Shown piece by piece: positions 44,559-56,485 of a stretch of 64,000 nucleotides of DNA. The DNA lies in the NCBI RefSeq assembly GCF_036320965.1, contig NC_092269.1, forward strand, positions 35,081,343 to 35,145,342. Direction: 5' to 3'. The DNA is from Panulirus ornatus. Its lineage: Eukaryota > Arthropoda > Malacostraca > Decapoda > Palinuridae. A program made the translations under genes and the position numbers. Within the stretch, counting starts at the first letter, position 1. The number at the start of each line of letters is the position of its first letter. The notes under the pieces are model-generated. The model had not been told where the DNA came from. It saw only the letters and a list, made by a program, of their open reading frames with translations, and did no database searches.

Positions 44559-45852
44559 AAAATGCAAAAGTTGAAAAAGGGGGAAATGAGAGTTGGGTTG
44601 AGAGAGTATCAGGGAGAATAAAAAGATGTTTTGGAGGGAGGTAGATAAAATGCGTAAGACAAGAGAACAAATGGGAAGATTGGTGAAGGGGGCAAGGGGC
44701 GAAGTGATAACAGATTGTGATGAAGTGAGGAGATGGAGTGAGTATTTCAAAAGTTTCTTAAATGTGTTTGATGATAGAGTGGCAGATGTAGGGTGTTTTG
44801 GTTGGGGTGCTGTGCAAAGTGAGAGAATCCGTGAGATTGATTTGGTGAAGAGAGAAGAGGTGGTGAAACCCTTGTGAAAGATGAAGTCTGGCAAGACAGC
44901 AGGTTTGGAGAGTATTGCAATCAGATTTATTAAGAAAGAGGGTGACTGTGTTGTTGATTGGTTGGTAAGGATATTCACTGTATGTATGGATCAAGGTGAA
45001 GTGCCTCAGGATTTTTGGAATGCATATATAGTGCCATTGTATTAAGCAAAGGGGATAAAAGTGAGTGTGAAAACTACAAAGACATAAGTTTGTTGTGTAC
45101 TCCAGGAAACCTGTATGGACCGGTATTGACAGAGGGTGAAGGCATGTACAGAGCATCAGACTGGGGAGGAGCACTGTGGTTGAGAAGCGATAGAGGATGT
45201 GGGAATCAGATGTTTGCTTTTAAGAATGCAAGTGAGAAATACTTAGAGAAACAGATGGATGTGTATGTGGCCATTATGGATCTAGAGAAGCCATAAGACT
45301 GGGTGGAAAAAGATGCTTTGTGGAAGGTCCTACGAGTACATGGTGTGGGAGGTAAGCTGCTAAAAGAAGAGATGTTTTCATCAAGGGTGTAAGGCACGTG
45401 TATGATTAGGAAGAGAGAAGAGTGACTAGTTTCCAATGAAGGTTGGTCTGCGGTACGGGTGTGTGATGTCCTCATGGTCATTTAATTTCTTTATGGATGG
45501 GGTGGTTAGGGAGGACAATGCAAGTGTTTTGGAGAGAGGGGCAAGTAAGCAGTATGTTGGGGAAAAGAGGGCCTGGGAAGTGAGTTAGTTGTTGTTCGCT
45601 GATGATACAGCACTAGTGGTTGATTTGAGTGAGAAACTGCAAAAGTTGGTGAATGAGTTTGGAAAAGTGTGTGAAAGGAAAAAGTTCAGAGTAAATGTGA
45701 ATAAGAGCAAGGTAATTAGCTTAAGCAGGGTTAAGGGACAAGTTAGTTGGGATTTGAGTTTGAATGGAGAAAAACTGGAGGAAGTGATGTGTTTTATATA
45801 TCTGGGAGAGGACTTAGCAGCAAATGGAACCATGGAAGTGAAAGTCACAAGG
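44559..45852 (+). pseudogene. RT unit 3 (1294 bp), retains F-A-D-D
   Basis: A long linker frame (44626-44877) and a fingers region with frame breaks. The palm keeps an intact F-A-D-D-T-A-L (about 45597-45617) in an open frame of 119 codons. Frame breaks between fingers and palm exclude activity. Confidence 0.85.
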
Positions 45853-46013
45853 AAGGTGCAAAAGTTGAAAAAGAGAGCAAAAGAGAGTTGGGGTGAGAGA
45901 GTATCATTAAACTTTAGGGAGAATAAAAAGAGAGAGGCATTTGCATGATTCTTACAGGAAGTACTGCAAATGACTGGGAGATGTATAAAAGAAAGAGGCA
46001 GGAGGTCAAGAGA
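45853..46013 (+). pseudogene. RT unit 4 (161 bp), junk junction carrying the upstream linker
   Basis: Only the linker to R-E-N-K-K is present, followed by G-C-A-T-T-T-G-C-type bases that repeat 42238-42318 (A-F-x-x-F-L-Q-like and K-E-R-G-R-R-S-R). A second entry of longer ancestral sequence inside the array. Confidence 0.7.
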
Positions 46014-46420
46014 AAGGTGCAAGAGTTGAAAAGAGGGCAAATGAGAGAGTATCATTAAACTTTAGGGAGAATAAAATGATGTTTTGGAAAGAGGTAAATA
46101 AAATGCATAAGACAAGAGAACAAATGGGAACATTGGTGAAAGGGGCTGGGGGGAAGTAATAACAGGTAGTGATGAAGTGAATATTTTGAAGGTCTGTTGA
46201 ATGTGTTTGATGATAAAAGTAGCAGATATAGGGTGTGTTGGTTCAGGTAGTGTGCAAAGTGAGAGGGCTAGTGATGGTGGTTATTAGCTTCAGGAGAGTT
46301 CAGGGAGAAGCTAGTTGAGATGCGAGTTTGAATGAAGAAAAATTGGAGGAAGTGAAGTGTTTCAGATATCTGGGAGTGGACTTAGCAGTGAATGGAACAA
46401 TGGAAATGGAAATCACAATG
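46014..46420 (+). pseudogene. RT unit 5 (407 bp), RT core deleted
   Basis: The linker and V-Q-S-E-R-A-S-D pass at about 46270 directly into the thumb-side I-S-F-R-R-V-Q-G-E-A-S, so no catalytic part remains. Confidence 0.8.
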
Positions 46421-47062
46421 AAAGTGCAAAAGTTGAAAAAAGAGGGCAAATAAGAGTTGAGGTGAGGGAGTATCATTAAACTTTAGGAAGAATAAAATGA
46501 TGTTTTGGAAGGTGGTAAATAAAATGCATAAGACACGAGAACAAATGGGAACATTGGTGAAAGGGGCAAGGGGCGAACTGACAACAGCTACTGATAAAGT
46601 GAGTATTTTGAAGGTCTGTTGAATGTGTTTGATGATACAGTAGCAGATATAGGGTGTTTTGCTTCAGGTGGTGTGCAAAGTGGGGGAGCCAGGGATAGTG
46701 GTTTGGTGAAAAGAGAAGAGATGAAGTCTCGCAAGGCAGTAGGTTTGGATGGCACTGCAATCAAATTTATTAAGAAAGAGGGTGACTATGATGTTTCCTT
46801 GATGTTTGCTGATGATACAGTGCTGGTGGCTGATATGAGTGAGAAACTGGAGAAGTTGGTGCCGGACTTGCAGAAAGAGTGTGAAAGGAGAAAGTAGAGA
46901 GCAAATGTGAATAAGAACAAGGTGATTAGCTTCAGCAGGGTTCTGGGAGAAGACAGCTGGGATGTGAGTTTGAATGGAGAAAAATTGGAGGAAGTGAAGT
47001 GTTTCAGATATCTGGGAGTGGACTTAGCACTGAATGGAACCATGGAAAAAGAAGCCACAATG
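46421..47062 (+). pseudogene. RT unit 6 (642 bp), retains F-A-D-D
   Basis: The linker and K-A-V-G-L-D-G-T-A-I-K pass at about 46790 directly to M-F-A-D-D-T-V-L-V-A-D. The deletion removes fingers and part of the palm and differs from that of the other short units. A 92-codon frame (46619-46897) spans the join. Confidence 0.85.
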
Positions 47063-48240
47063 AAGGTGCAAGAGTTCAAAAAGAGGGCAAATGAGAGTTA
47101 GGGTGAGAGTATCGTTCAGCTTTAGGGAGAATGAAATGATGTTTTGGAAGGAGGTAAATAAAATGCATAATACAAGAGAACAAATAGGAACATTAGTGAA
47201 AGGGGCAATGGGCAAAGTGATAACAGGTAGTGATGAAGTGAGAATTTTGAAGGTCTGTTGAATGTGTTTGATGATACAGTAGCAGATATAAGGTGTTTTG
47301 CTTCAGGTGGTGTGCAAAGTGACAGCCAGTGATAGTGGTTTGGTGAAAAGAGAAGGGGTGATGAAAACCTTGTGGAGGATGAAATGTGGTAATGCAGTAG
47401 ATTTGGATGGTATTGCAATTAAATATATTAAGAAAGGGGGTGACTGTGTTGTTCACTGGCTGGTAAGGATACTCATTGTATGTATGGATTATGGGGAAGT
47501 GCCTAAGGATTGGTGGAATGAATGTATAGTTCCATTGTAAAAAAGACAAAGGGGATGGAGGTGAGTGTGCAAACTACAAAAACATAAGTTTCTTGAGTGT
47601 GGATCAGATCTTTCCTGTGAAGAATGAGAGAGATATATTTAAAGAAACAAATGAATATATATTTGACATGGATATGGAGACAGCATATGACATGGTGGAT
47701 AAAGATGCTTTGTAGAAGGTCTTAAAAGAATACGGTGTGAGAGGTAAGCTGCTAAAAGCAGTGAGAAGTTTTTATTAAGGGTGTAAGGCATGTGTACAAT
47801 TATGGAGATAGGAGAGTGACTGGTTTCCAGTGAAGGCTGGTTTGTGGCAGAGGTGTGTGATGTTCACATGGTTCTCTAATTTGTTTATGGATGAGGTGGT
47901 TAAGGAGGTAAATGTAGAGTTTTGGAAAGAGGGGCGTGTATGCAGTCTATTGGGAATGAGAAAACCTGGGAAGTGAGTCAGTAGTTGTTTGCTGGTGATA
48001 CAGTGCTGATGACTGATATTAAGTGAAAAACGGCAGGAGGTGGTGACTGAGATTAGAAAAGAGTGTGAAAGGAGAAAGTTGGGAGCGAATGTGAATAATA
48101 GCAAGGTTATCAGCTTCAGCAGGGTTCTTGGAGAAGCTAGCTGGGATTTGAGTTCGAATAGAGAAAAATTGGAGGAAGTGAAGTGTTTTAGATATCTGGG
48201 AGTGGACTTAGCAGTAAAGTAACACATGGAAGTCACAATG
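47063..48240 (+). pseudogene. RT unit 7 (1178 bp), first of the dominant full type
   Basis: Shows the shared in-frame fingers deletion: F-L-S-V joins D-Q-I-F-P-V-K-N-E near 47590-47625. Palm F-A-G-D with a frame break after it; the R-Q-G block reads as W-Q-R (about 47845). Confidence 0.85.
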
Positions 48241-49437
48241 AAGGTGCAAGAATTGAAAAACAGGGAAAATGAGAGTTAGGGTGAGAGTATCAGCAAACTT
48301 CAGGGAGAATAAAATTATGTTTTGGAAGGAGGTGAATACATTAGATAAGACAAAAGTACAAATGGGAGCATTGGTGAAAGGGGCAAGGGGGGAACTGGTA
48401 ACACCTGGTGATGATGTGAGTATTCTCAAGGTCTGTTGAATGTGTTTCATGAAACATTAGCAGATATAGGGTGTTTTGCTTCCGGTGGTGTGCAAAGTGA
48501 GAGAGCCAGTGATAGTGGTTTGGTGAAAAGATAGGTGGTGAAACCCTTTTGGAAGATGAAATCTGGCAAGTCAGTAGGCTTGGGTGGTATTGCAATAAAA
48601 TTGATTAAGAAAGGGGGTGACTGTGTTCTTGATTGGCTGGCAAAGATACTCATTGGATATATGGATTATGGGGAAGTGCCTCAGCATTAGTGGAATGCAT
48701 GTATAGTGCCATTGAAAAAAAGACAAAGGGGATGAAGGTGAGTGTGCAAACTACAAAAACATAAGTTTCTTCATTGTGGATCAGATCTTTCCTGTGAAGA
48801 ATGAGTGAGATATAGTTAGAGAAAACAATTTGACATTTATGGATATGGAGAAGACACATGACATGGTGGATAAAGTTGCTTTGTAGAAGGTCTGAAAAGA
48901 ATACGGTGTGTGTGTGTGTGTTGGGGGGGCGGAGGGATGTCGGCTGCTAAAACCAGTGAGAAGTTTTTATTAAGGTTGTAAGGCATGTGTACAATTAGGA
49001 AGAGAGGAGAGTGGTTTCAACTGAAGGTTGGTGTCTGGCAGAGGTGTGTAATGATCACATTATTCTTTAATTTGTTTATGGATGAGGTAGTTAAGGAGGT
49101 AAATACAAGAATTTTGGAGAAAGGGGCGATTATACTGTCTCTTGGGAGTGAGAAAACGTGGGAAGTGAGTCAGTTGTTGTTTGCTTGTGATACAGTGCTA
49201 GTGGCTGATATAAGTGAGAAACTGCAGAAGTTGGTGACTAAGTTTACCAAAGAGTGTAAAAGGAGAAAGTTGAGAGTGAGTGAGAATAGGAGCAAGGTTA
49301 TTAGCTTCAGCAGACTTCTAGGAGAAGCTGGTTGGGATGTGACTTTGAATGGAGAGAAATTGGAGGAAGTGAACTGTTTCAGATATCTGGGAGTGGACTG
49401 AGCAGTGAATGGAAACATGGAAAGGGAAGTCACAATG
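48241..49437 (+). pseudogene. RT unit 8 (1197 bp)
   Basis: Full type with fingers deletion and palm F-A-C-D-T-V-L-V-A-D (about 49180) in a 138-codon frame. A small GT/G-rich expansion at 48906-48930 interrupts K-E-Y-G-V. Confidence 0.85.
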
Positions 49438-50150
49438 AAAGTGCAGGAGTTAAAAAAAGAGGGCAAATGAGAGTTAGGGTGAGAGTATTATTATACTTCA
49501 GGGAGAATAAAATGATGTTTTTAAAAGACGTTAATAAAATGCATAAGACAAGAGAACAAATGAGCACATTGGTGAAAGAGGCAACGGGCGAACTGATAAC
49601 AGCTAGTGATGAAGTGAATATTTTGAATGTGTTTGATGAATCATTACCAGATACAGGGTGTTTTGCTGCAGGTGGTGTGCAAAGTGAGAGAGCCAGTGAT
49701 AGTGGTTTGGTGAAAACAGAAAAGGTGGTGAAACCCTTGTGGAAGATGAAATCTGGCAAGGCTGTAGGTTTGGAAGGTACTGCAATAAAACTGATTAAGA
49801 AAAGGGGTTGTTGATTGGTAGGTAAGGATACTCATTGTATGTATGGATTATGGGGAAGTGCCTCAGGATAGATGGAAGTGAGTTAGTTGTCGTTTGCTGG
49901 TGATATAGTGCTGGTGGCTGATATAACCGAGAAACTGCAGAAGTTGGAGACTGAGTTTAGAAAAGAGTGTGAAAGAAGAAACTTCAGAGCGAATGTGAAT
50001 AAGAGCAAGGTTATTAACTTCAGCAGAGTTCTAGGAAAAGCTAGTTGGGATGTGACTTTGAATGGAGAGAAATTGGAGGAAGTGAAGTGTTTCAGATATC
50101 TGAGAGTGGACTTAGAAGTGAATGGAAACATGGAAAGGGAAGTCACAATG
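49438..50150 (+). pseudogene. RT unit 9 (713 bp), short form
   Basis: D-Y-G-E-V-P-Q-D-R-W joins the palm S-F-A-G-D at about 49864-49890. The deletion of roughly 470 bases is the same join as in units 10, 14 and 16. Confidence 0.85.
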
Positions 50151-50845
50151 AAGGTGCAGGAGTTGAAAAAGAGGGCAAATGAGAGTTAGGGTGAGAGTAT
50201 TATCAAACTTCAGGGAGAATAAAATGATGTTTTTAAAAGACGTTAATAAAATGCATAAGACAAGAGAAAAAATGGCAACATGCGTGAAAGAGACAAGGGG
50301 CGAACTGATAACAGCTTGTGATGAAGTGAATATTTTGAATGTGTTTGATGAATCATTACCTGATACAGGGTGTTTTGCTGCAGGTGGTGTGCAAAGTGAG
50401 AGAGCCAGTGATAGTGGTTTGGTGAAAAGAGAAAAGGTGGTGAAACCCTTGAGGAAGATGAAATCTGGCAAGGCTGTAGGTTTGGAAGGTATTGCAATAA
50501 AACTGATTAAGAAAAGGGGTCGTTGATTGGTAGGTAAGGGTACTCATTGTATGTATGGATTATGGGGAAGTGCCTCAGGATAGATGGAACTGAGTTAGTT
50601 GTCGTTTGCTGGTGATACAGTGCTGGTGGCTGATATAACCGAGCAACTGCAGAAGTTGAAGACTGAGTTTAGAAAAAAGTGTGAAAGAAGAAAGTTCAGA
50701 GCGAATGTGAATAAGAGCACGGTTATTAGCTTCAGCAGGGTTCTGGGAGAGGCTAGTTGGGATTTAATTTCAAATGGAGAAAATTTGGAGGAATCTGAGA
50801 GTGGACTTAACAGTCAATGGACACATGGAAATGGAAGTCATAATG
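50151..50845 (+). pseudogene. RT unit 10 (695 bp), short form
   Basis: Same join at about 50577-50600, palm F-A-G-D. Nearly identical in layout to unit 9, its tandem neighbour, with a small loss near 50790 that changes frame. Confidence 0.85.
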
Positions 50846-51529
50846 AAGGTGCAAGATTTGAAAAAGGGGGCAAATGAGAGTTAGGAAGAGAGTATTATCA
50901 AACATCACGGAGAATAAAATGATGTTTTTAAAGGAGGTTAATTAAATGCATAAGACAAGAGAACAAATGGGAACATTGGTGAAAGGGGCAAGGGGCGAAC
51001 TAATAGCAGCTAGTGATGAAGTGAATATTTTTAAGGTATGTTGAATGTGTTTGATGATATATTAGCAGATGTAGGGTGTTTTGCTTCAGGTGGTGTGCAA
51101 AGTGAGAGAGGCAGTGATAGTGATTTGGTAAAAAGAGAAGAGGTGGTGAAACCCCTGTGGAAGATGAAATCAGGCAAGGCAGTAGGTTTGGATGATATTA
51201 CAATAAAACTGATTAAAAAAAGGGTAAAATTGATTAAAAAAAGAGTAACCAAGGATACTCATTGTATATATGGATTATGTGGAAGTGCCTCTGCATTGGT
51301 GGAATGCATGTATAGTGCCACTGAAAAGAGACAAAGGGGATGAAGTTGAGTGTGCAAACTAGAAAAACATAAGTTTCTTAAGTGTGGATCAGATCTTTCC
51401 TAAGAAGAATGAGTGAGATATACTTCGAGAAAGTAAAGAATATATATGTGACATTTATGGATATGGAGAAGGCATATGACAATGTGGATGAAGTTCCTTT
51501 GTAGAAGGTCTTAAAAGAATACGGTGTGG
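50846..51529 (+). pseudogene. RT unit 11 (684 bp), palm lost
   Basis: Runs from linker to K-E-Y-G-V and then, at about 51529, drops directly into the next linker. An 18-base tandem duplication at about 51211-51247 repeats K-L-I-K-K-R-V. Confidence 0.8.
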
Positions 51530-52682
51530 AGAGTTAGAGTGATAGTATCATCAAACTTCAGGAAGAATTAAATGATGTTTTGGAAGGAGGTGAATAAAAT
51601 ACATAAGACAAGAGAACAAATGGGAACATTGATGAAACGGGCAAACAGCGAAGTGATAATAGATAGAGATGAAGTGAGTATTTTGAAGGACTGTTGAATG
51701 TGTTTCATGATACAATAGCAAATGTAGGGTGTTTTGCTTCAGGTGGTGTGCAAAGTGAGAGAGCCAGTGATACTGGCTTGGTGAAAAGAGAATAGGTGGT
51801 GAAACCATTGTGGAAGATGAAATCTGGCAAGGCGGTAGGTTTCGATGGTATTGCAATAAAATTGATTAAGAAAGGGGGTGATTGTGTTGTTGAATGGTTG
51901 GTGAGGATACTCACTGTATGTATGGATTATGGGGAAGTGCCTCAGTATAGATGGAATGCATATGTAGTGCCACAGTAAAAAATTAAAGGGGATAAAGGTG
52001 AGTGTGCAAACTACAAAAACATAAATTTCTTCATTGTGGATCAGATATTTCCTGTGAAGAATGAGCGAGATATACTAAGGGAAACAAATGAATATATATT
52101 TGATATTATGGATATGGAGAAGGCATATGACATGCTGGATAAAGCTGCTTTGTAGAAGGTCTTAAAAGAATGCGGTGTGGGTGGTAAGCTGCTAAAAACA
52201 GAGAAGTTTTTATTACGGTTGTAAGGAATGTGTACAATTAGGAAGAGAGGAGAGTCACTGGTTTCAATTGAATGTTGGTCTATGGCAGCGATGCGTAATG
52301 TTCACATAGTTCTTTAATTCATTTATGGATGAGGTAGTTAAGTAGGTAAATACAAGAGTTTTGGAGAGAGGGGCTATTATAAAGTCTGCTGGGAATATGA
52401 AAACCTGGGAAGTGAGTCAGTTGTTGTTTGCTTGTGATACAGTGCTGGTGGTGATATAAGTGAGAAACTGCAGAGGTTGGTGACTGAGTTTAGTAAAGAG
52501 TGTAACAAGAGAAAGTTGAGATCGAATGAGAATAAGAGCAAGGTTATTAACTTCAGCAGAGTTCTAGGAAAAGCTAGTAGGGATGTGACTTTGAACAGAG
52601 AGAAATTGGAGGAAGTGAAATGTTTCAGATATCTGGGAACGGACTTAGCAGTGAATAGAAACATGGAAAGGAAGTCACAATG
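51530..52682 (+). pseudogene. RT unit 12 (1153 bp)
   Basis: Full type, missing the first bases of the linker. Fingers deletion present; palm F-A-C-D-T-V-L-V (about 52427) with a one-base loss just after it. Confidence 0.85.
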
Positions 52683-53862
52683 AAGGTGCAGGAGTTGAAA
52701 AAGACGGCAAATGAGAGTTAGGGTGAGAGTATCATCAAACTTCAGGGAGAATAAAATGATGTTTTGGAAGGAGGTAAATAAAATGCATAAGACAAGAAAA
52801 CAAATGGGAACATTGGTGAAAGGGGCAAGGGGTAAAGTGATAATAAACAGTGATGAAGTGAGTATTTTGAAGGACTGTTGAATGTGTTTCATGATACATT
52901 AGCAGATATATGGTGTTTTGCTTCAGGTGGTGTGCAAAGTGAGAGCGCCAGTGATATCGGTTTGGTGAAAAGAGAAGAGGCGGTGAATCCCTTGTGAAAG
53001 GTGAAATCTGGCAAGGCACTTGGTTTGGATAGTATTGCAAAAAAATTAATTAAAAAATAGGGTGACTGTGTTCTTGATTGGTTGGTAAGGATACTCATTG
53101 TATATATGAATTACGGGAAAGTGTCTCAGTATTGGTGGAATGCAAATATGGTACCACTGAAAAACTGCAAAGATGAAGAGTATGCAAACTACAAAACATA
53201 AGTTTCTTAAGTGTGGATCAGATCTTTCCTGTGAAGAATGAGTGAGATATAATTAGAAAAACAATGAATATATATTTGACATTTATGGATATGGAGAAGG
53301 CATATGAAAAGGTGGATAAAATTGCTTTGTAGAAGGTCTTAAAAGAATACGGTGTAGTTGGGTAAGCTCCTAAAGGCAGAGAAGTTTACATTAAGGTTCT
53401 GAGGCATGTGTACAATTAGCAAGAGAGAAGAGTGACTGGTTTCAATTGAAGGTTGGTCTGTGGCAGTGGTTTGTTATGTTCACATGGTTCTTTAATTTAT
53501 TTATGGATGAGGTAGTTAAGGAGGCAAATGCAAGAGTTTTGGAGAGAGGGGCGATTATACAGTCTATTGGGAATGAGAAAACCTAAGAAATGAGTCAGTT
53601 GTTGTATGCTTGTGATACAGTGCCGGTGGCTGATATAAGTGAGAAACTGTAGAAGTTGGTGACTGAGTTTAGAAAAGAGTATAAAAGGAGAAAGTTAAGA
53701 GCGAATGTAAATAAGAGCAAGGTTATTAGCTTCAGCAGACTTCTAGGAGAAGCTAGTTGGGATGAGAGTTTCAATGGAGAGAAATTGGAGGAAGTGAAGT
53801 GCTTCAGATATCTGGGAGTGGACTTAGCAGTCAATGGAAACATGGAAAGGGAAGTCACAATG
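52683..53862 (+). pseudogene. RT unit 13 (1180 bp)
   Basis: Full type with fingers deletion; palm Y-A-C-D-T-V-P-V-A-D (about 53603). Together with short unit 14 it forms a 1.9-kb block resembling units 15 plus 16. Confidence 0.85.
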
Positions 53863-54596
53863 AAGGTGCAGGAGTTGAAAAAGAGGGCAAATGACAGTTA
53901 GGGTGAGTGTATAAATATACTTCAGGGAGAATAAATTGATGTTTTCGAAGGAGGTGAATAAAATGCATTAGACAAGAGAAAAAATGGGAACATCGTTGTG
54001 AAAGGGGCAAGGACCGAAGGGATAATAGATAGTGATGAAGTGAGTATTTTGAAGGGCTGTTGACTGTGTTTGATGAAACATTAGAAGATACAGGGTGTTT
54101 TGCTGCAGATGGTGTGTAAATTGAGAGCCAGTGATAGTGGTTTGGTGGAAAAGTAAAAGGGTGGTGAAACCCTTGTGGAAGATGAAATGTAGCAAGGCAA
54201 TAGATTTGGAAGGTATTGCAATAAAACTGATTAAAGAAAGGGGGATGACTGTGTTGTTGATTGGTTGGTAATGATACTGACTGTATGTAAGGATTACGGG
54301 GAAGTGCCTCATGATAGATGGAAGGGAGTCAGTTGTTGTTTGCTGGTGATACAGTGCTGGTGGCTGATATAAGCAAGAAACTGCAGAAGTTGGAGACTGA
54401 GTTTAGAAAAGAGTGTGAAAGAAGAAAGTTCAGAGCGAATGTGAATAACAGCAAGGTTATTAGCGTCAGCAGGGTTCTGGGAGAAGCTAGTTGGGATGTG
54501 ACTTTGAATGGAGAGAAATTGGAGGAAGTGAACTGTTTCAGATATCTGGGAGTGGACTTAGCAGTGAATGGACACATGGAAATGGAAGTCATAATA
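53863..54596 (+). pseudogene. RT unit 14 (734 bp), short form
   Basis: Join at about 54308-54340, palm F-A-G-D. Shares with unit 16 the phrase TTGACTGTGTTTGATGAAAC and an A-A-T-T-G-A-G-A-G variant. Confidence 0.85.
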
Positions 54597-55773
54597 AAGG
54601 TGCAGGAGTTGAAAAAGAGGGCAAATGAGAGTTAGGGTGAGAGTATCATCAAACTTCAGGGAGAATAAAATGATGTTTTGGAAGGAGGTGAATCAAATGC
54701 ATAAGACAAGAGAACAAATGGGAACATTGGTGAAAGGGGCAAGGGGTAAAGTGATAATAAATAGTGATGAAGTGAGTATTTTGAAGGACTGTTAAATGCG
54801 TTTGATGATACATTACCAGATATATGATGTTTTGCTTCAGGTGGTGTGCAAAGTGAGAGAGCTATTGATATTGGTTTCGGGAAAAGAGAACAGGTGGTGA
54901 AACCCTTGTGGAAGGTGAAATCTGGCAAAGCAATAGGTTTGGATGGTATTGCAAAAAAATTGATTACAAAATTTTGTTCTTGATTGGTTGGTAAGGATAC
55001 TCACTGTATATATGAATTATGAGAAAGTGCCTCAGTATTGGTGGAATGCATATATAGTGCCATTTAAAAAAAGGCAAAGGGGATGAAGGTGAGTGTGCAA
55101 ACTACAAAACATAAGTTTCTTGAGTGTGCATCAAATCTTTCCTGTGAAGAATGAGTGAGATATAATTAGAAAAACAAATGAACATATATTTGACATTTAT
55201 AGATATGGAGAAGGCATATGAAAAGGTGGATAAAGTTGCTTTGCAGAAGGTCTTAAAAGAATACGGTGTGGGGTGTAAGCTGCTAAAAGCAGAGAAGTTT
55301 ATATTAAGGTTGTAAGGCATGTGTACAATTAGAAAGAGAAGAGTGACTGGTTTCAATTGAAGGTTGGTCTGTAGCAGAAGTGTGTAATGTTCACATGGTA
55401 CTTTACTTTGTTTATGGATGAGGTGGTTAAGGAGGTAAATGCAAGAGTTTTCGAGAGAGGGGCGATTATAAAGTCTGCTGGGAATGAGAAAACCTGGGAA
55501 GTGAGTCAGTTGTTGTTTGCTTCTGATACAGTGCTGGTGGCTGATATAGGTGAGAAACTGCAGAAGTTGGTGACTGAGTTTAGAAAAGAGTATAAAAGGA
55601 AAAAGTTAAGAGCGAATGTGAATAAGAGCAAGGTTATTAGCTTCAGCAGAGTTCTAGGAGAAGCTAGTTGGGATGTGACTTTGAATGGAGAGAAATTGGA
55701 AGAAGTGAAGTGTTTCAGATATCTGGGAGTGGACTTAGCAGTGAATGGAAACATGGAAAGGGAAGTCACAATG
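54597..55773 (+). pseudogene. RT unit 15 (1177 bp)
   Basis: Full type with fingers deletion; palm F-A-S-D-T-V-L-V-A-D (about 55516) inside a 132-codon frame (55387-55785) covering palm and thumb. Confidence 0.85.
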
Positions 55774-56485
55774 AAGGCGCAGTAGTTGAAAAAGAGGGCA
55801 AATGAGAGTTAGGGTGAGAGTATCATTATACTTCAGGGAGAATAAAATGATGTTTTGGAAAGAGGTGAGTAAAATGCATTAGACAAGAGAAAAAATGGGA
55901 ACATTGGTGAAAAGGGCAAGGGGCGAAGTGATAATAGATAGTGATGAAGTGAGTATTTTGAAGGACTGTTGACTGTGTTTGATGAAACATTAGCATATAC
56001 AGGGTATTTTGCTGCAGGTGGTGTGCAAATTGAGAGAGACCGGTGATAGTGGTTTGGTGAAAAGAGAAGAGGTAGTGAAACCCTTGTGGAAGATGAAATG
56101 TGGCAAGGCAGTAGGTTTGGAAGGTACTGCAATAAAACTGATTTAAAAAAGGGGATGACTGTGTTGTTGATTGGTTGGTAAGGATACTCATTCTATGTAT
56201 GAATTATGGGGAAGTGCCTTACGATAGATGGGAGGCAGTTGTTGTTTGCTGGTGGTACAGTCCTGGTGGCTGATATAAGCAAGAAACTGCAGAAGTTGGA
56301 GACTGAGTTAAGAAAAGAGTGTGAAAGAAGAAAGTTCAGAGCGAATGTGAATAAGCTTCAGCAGGGTTCTGGGAGAAGCTAGTTCGGATTAAATTTCGAA
56401 TGGAGAAAATTTAGAGGAAGAAGTGTTTTAGAATCTGGGAGTGGACTTAGCAGTGAATGGACACATGAAAATGGAAGTCATAATG
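55774..56485 (+). pseudogene. RT unit 16 (712 bp), short form
   Basis: Join at about 56219-56245, palm F-A-G-G. A further loss near 56352 fuses N-V-N-K to the F-S-R-V-L block. Confidence 0.85.
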
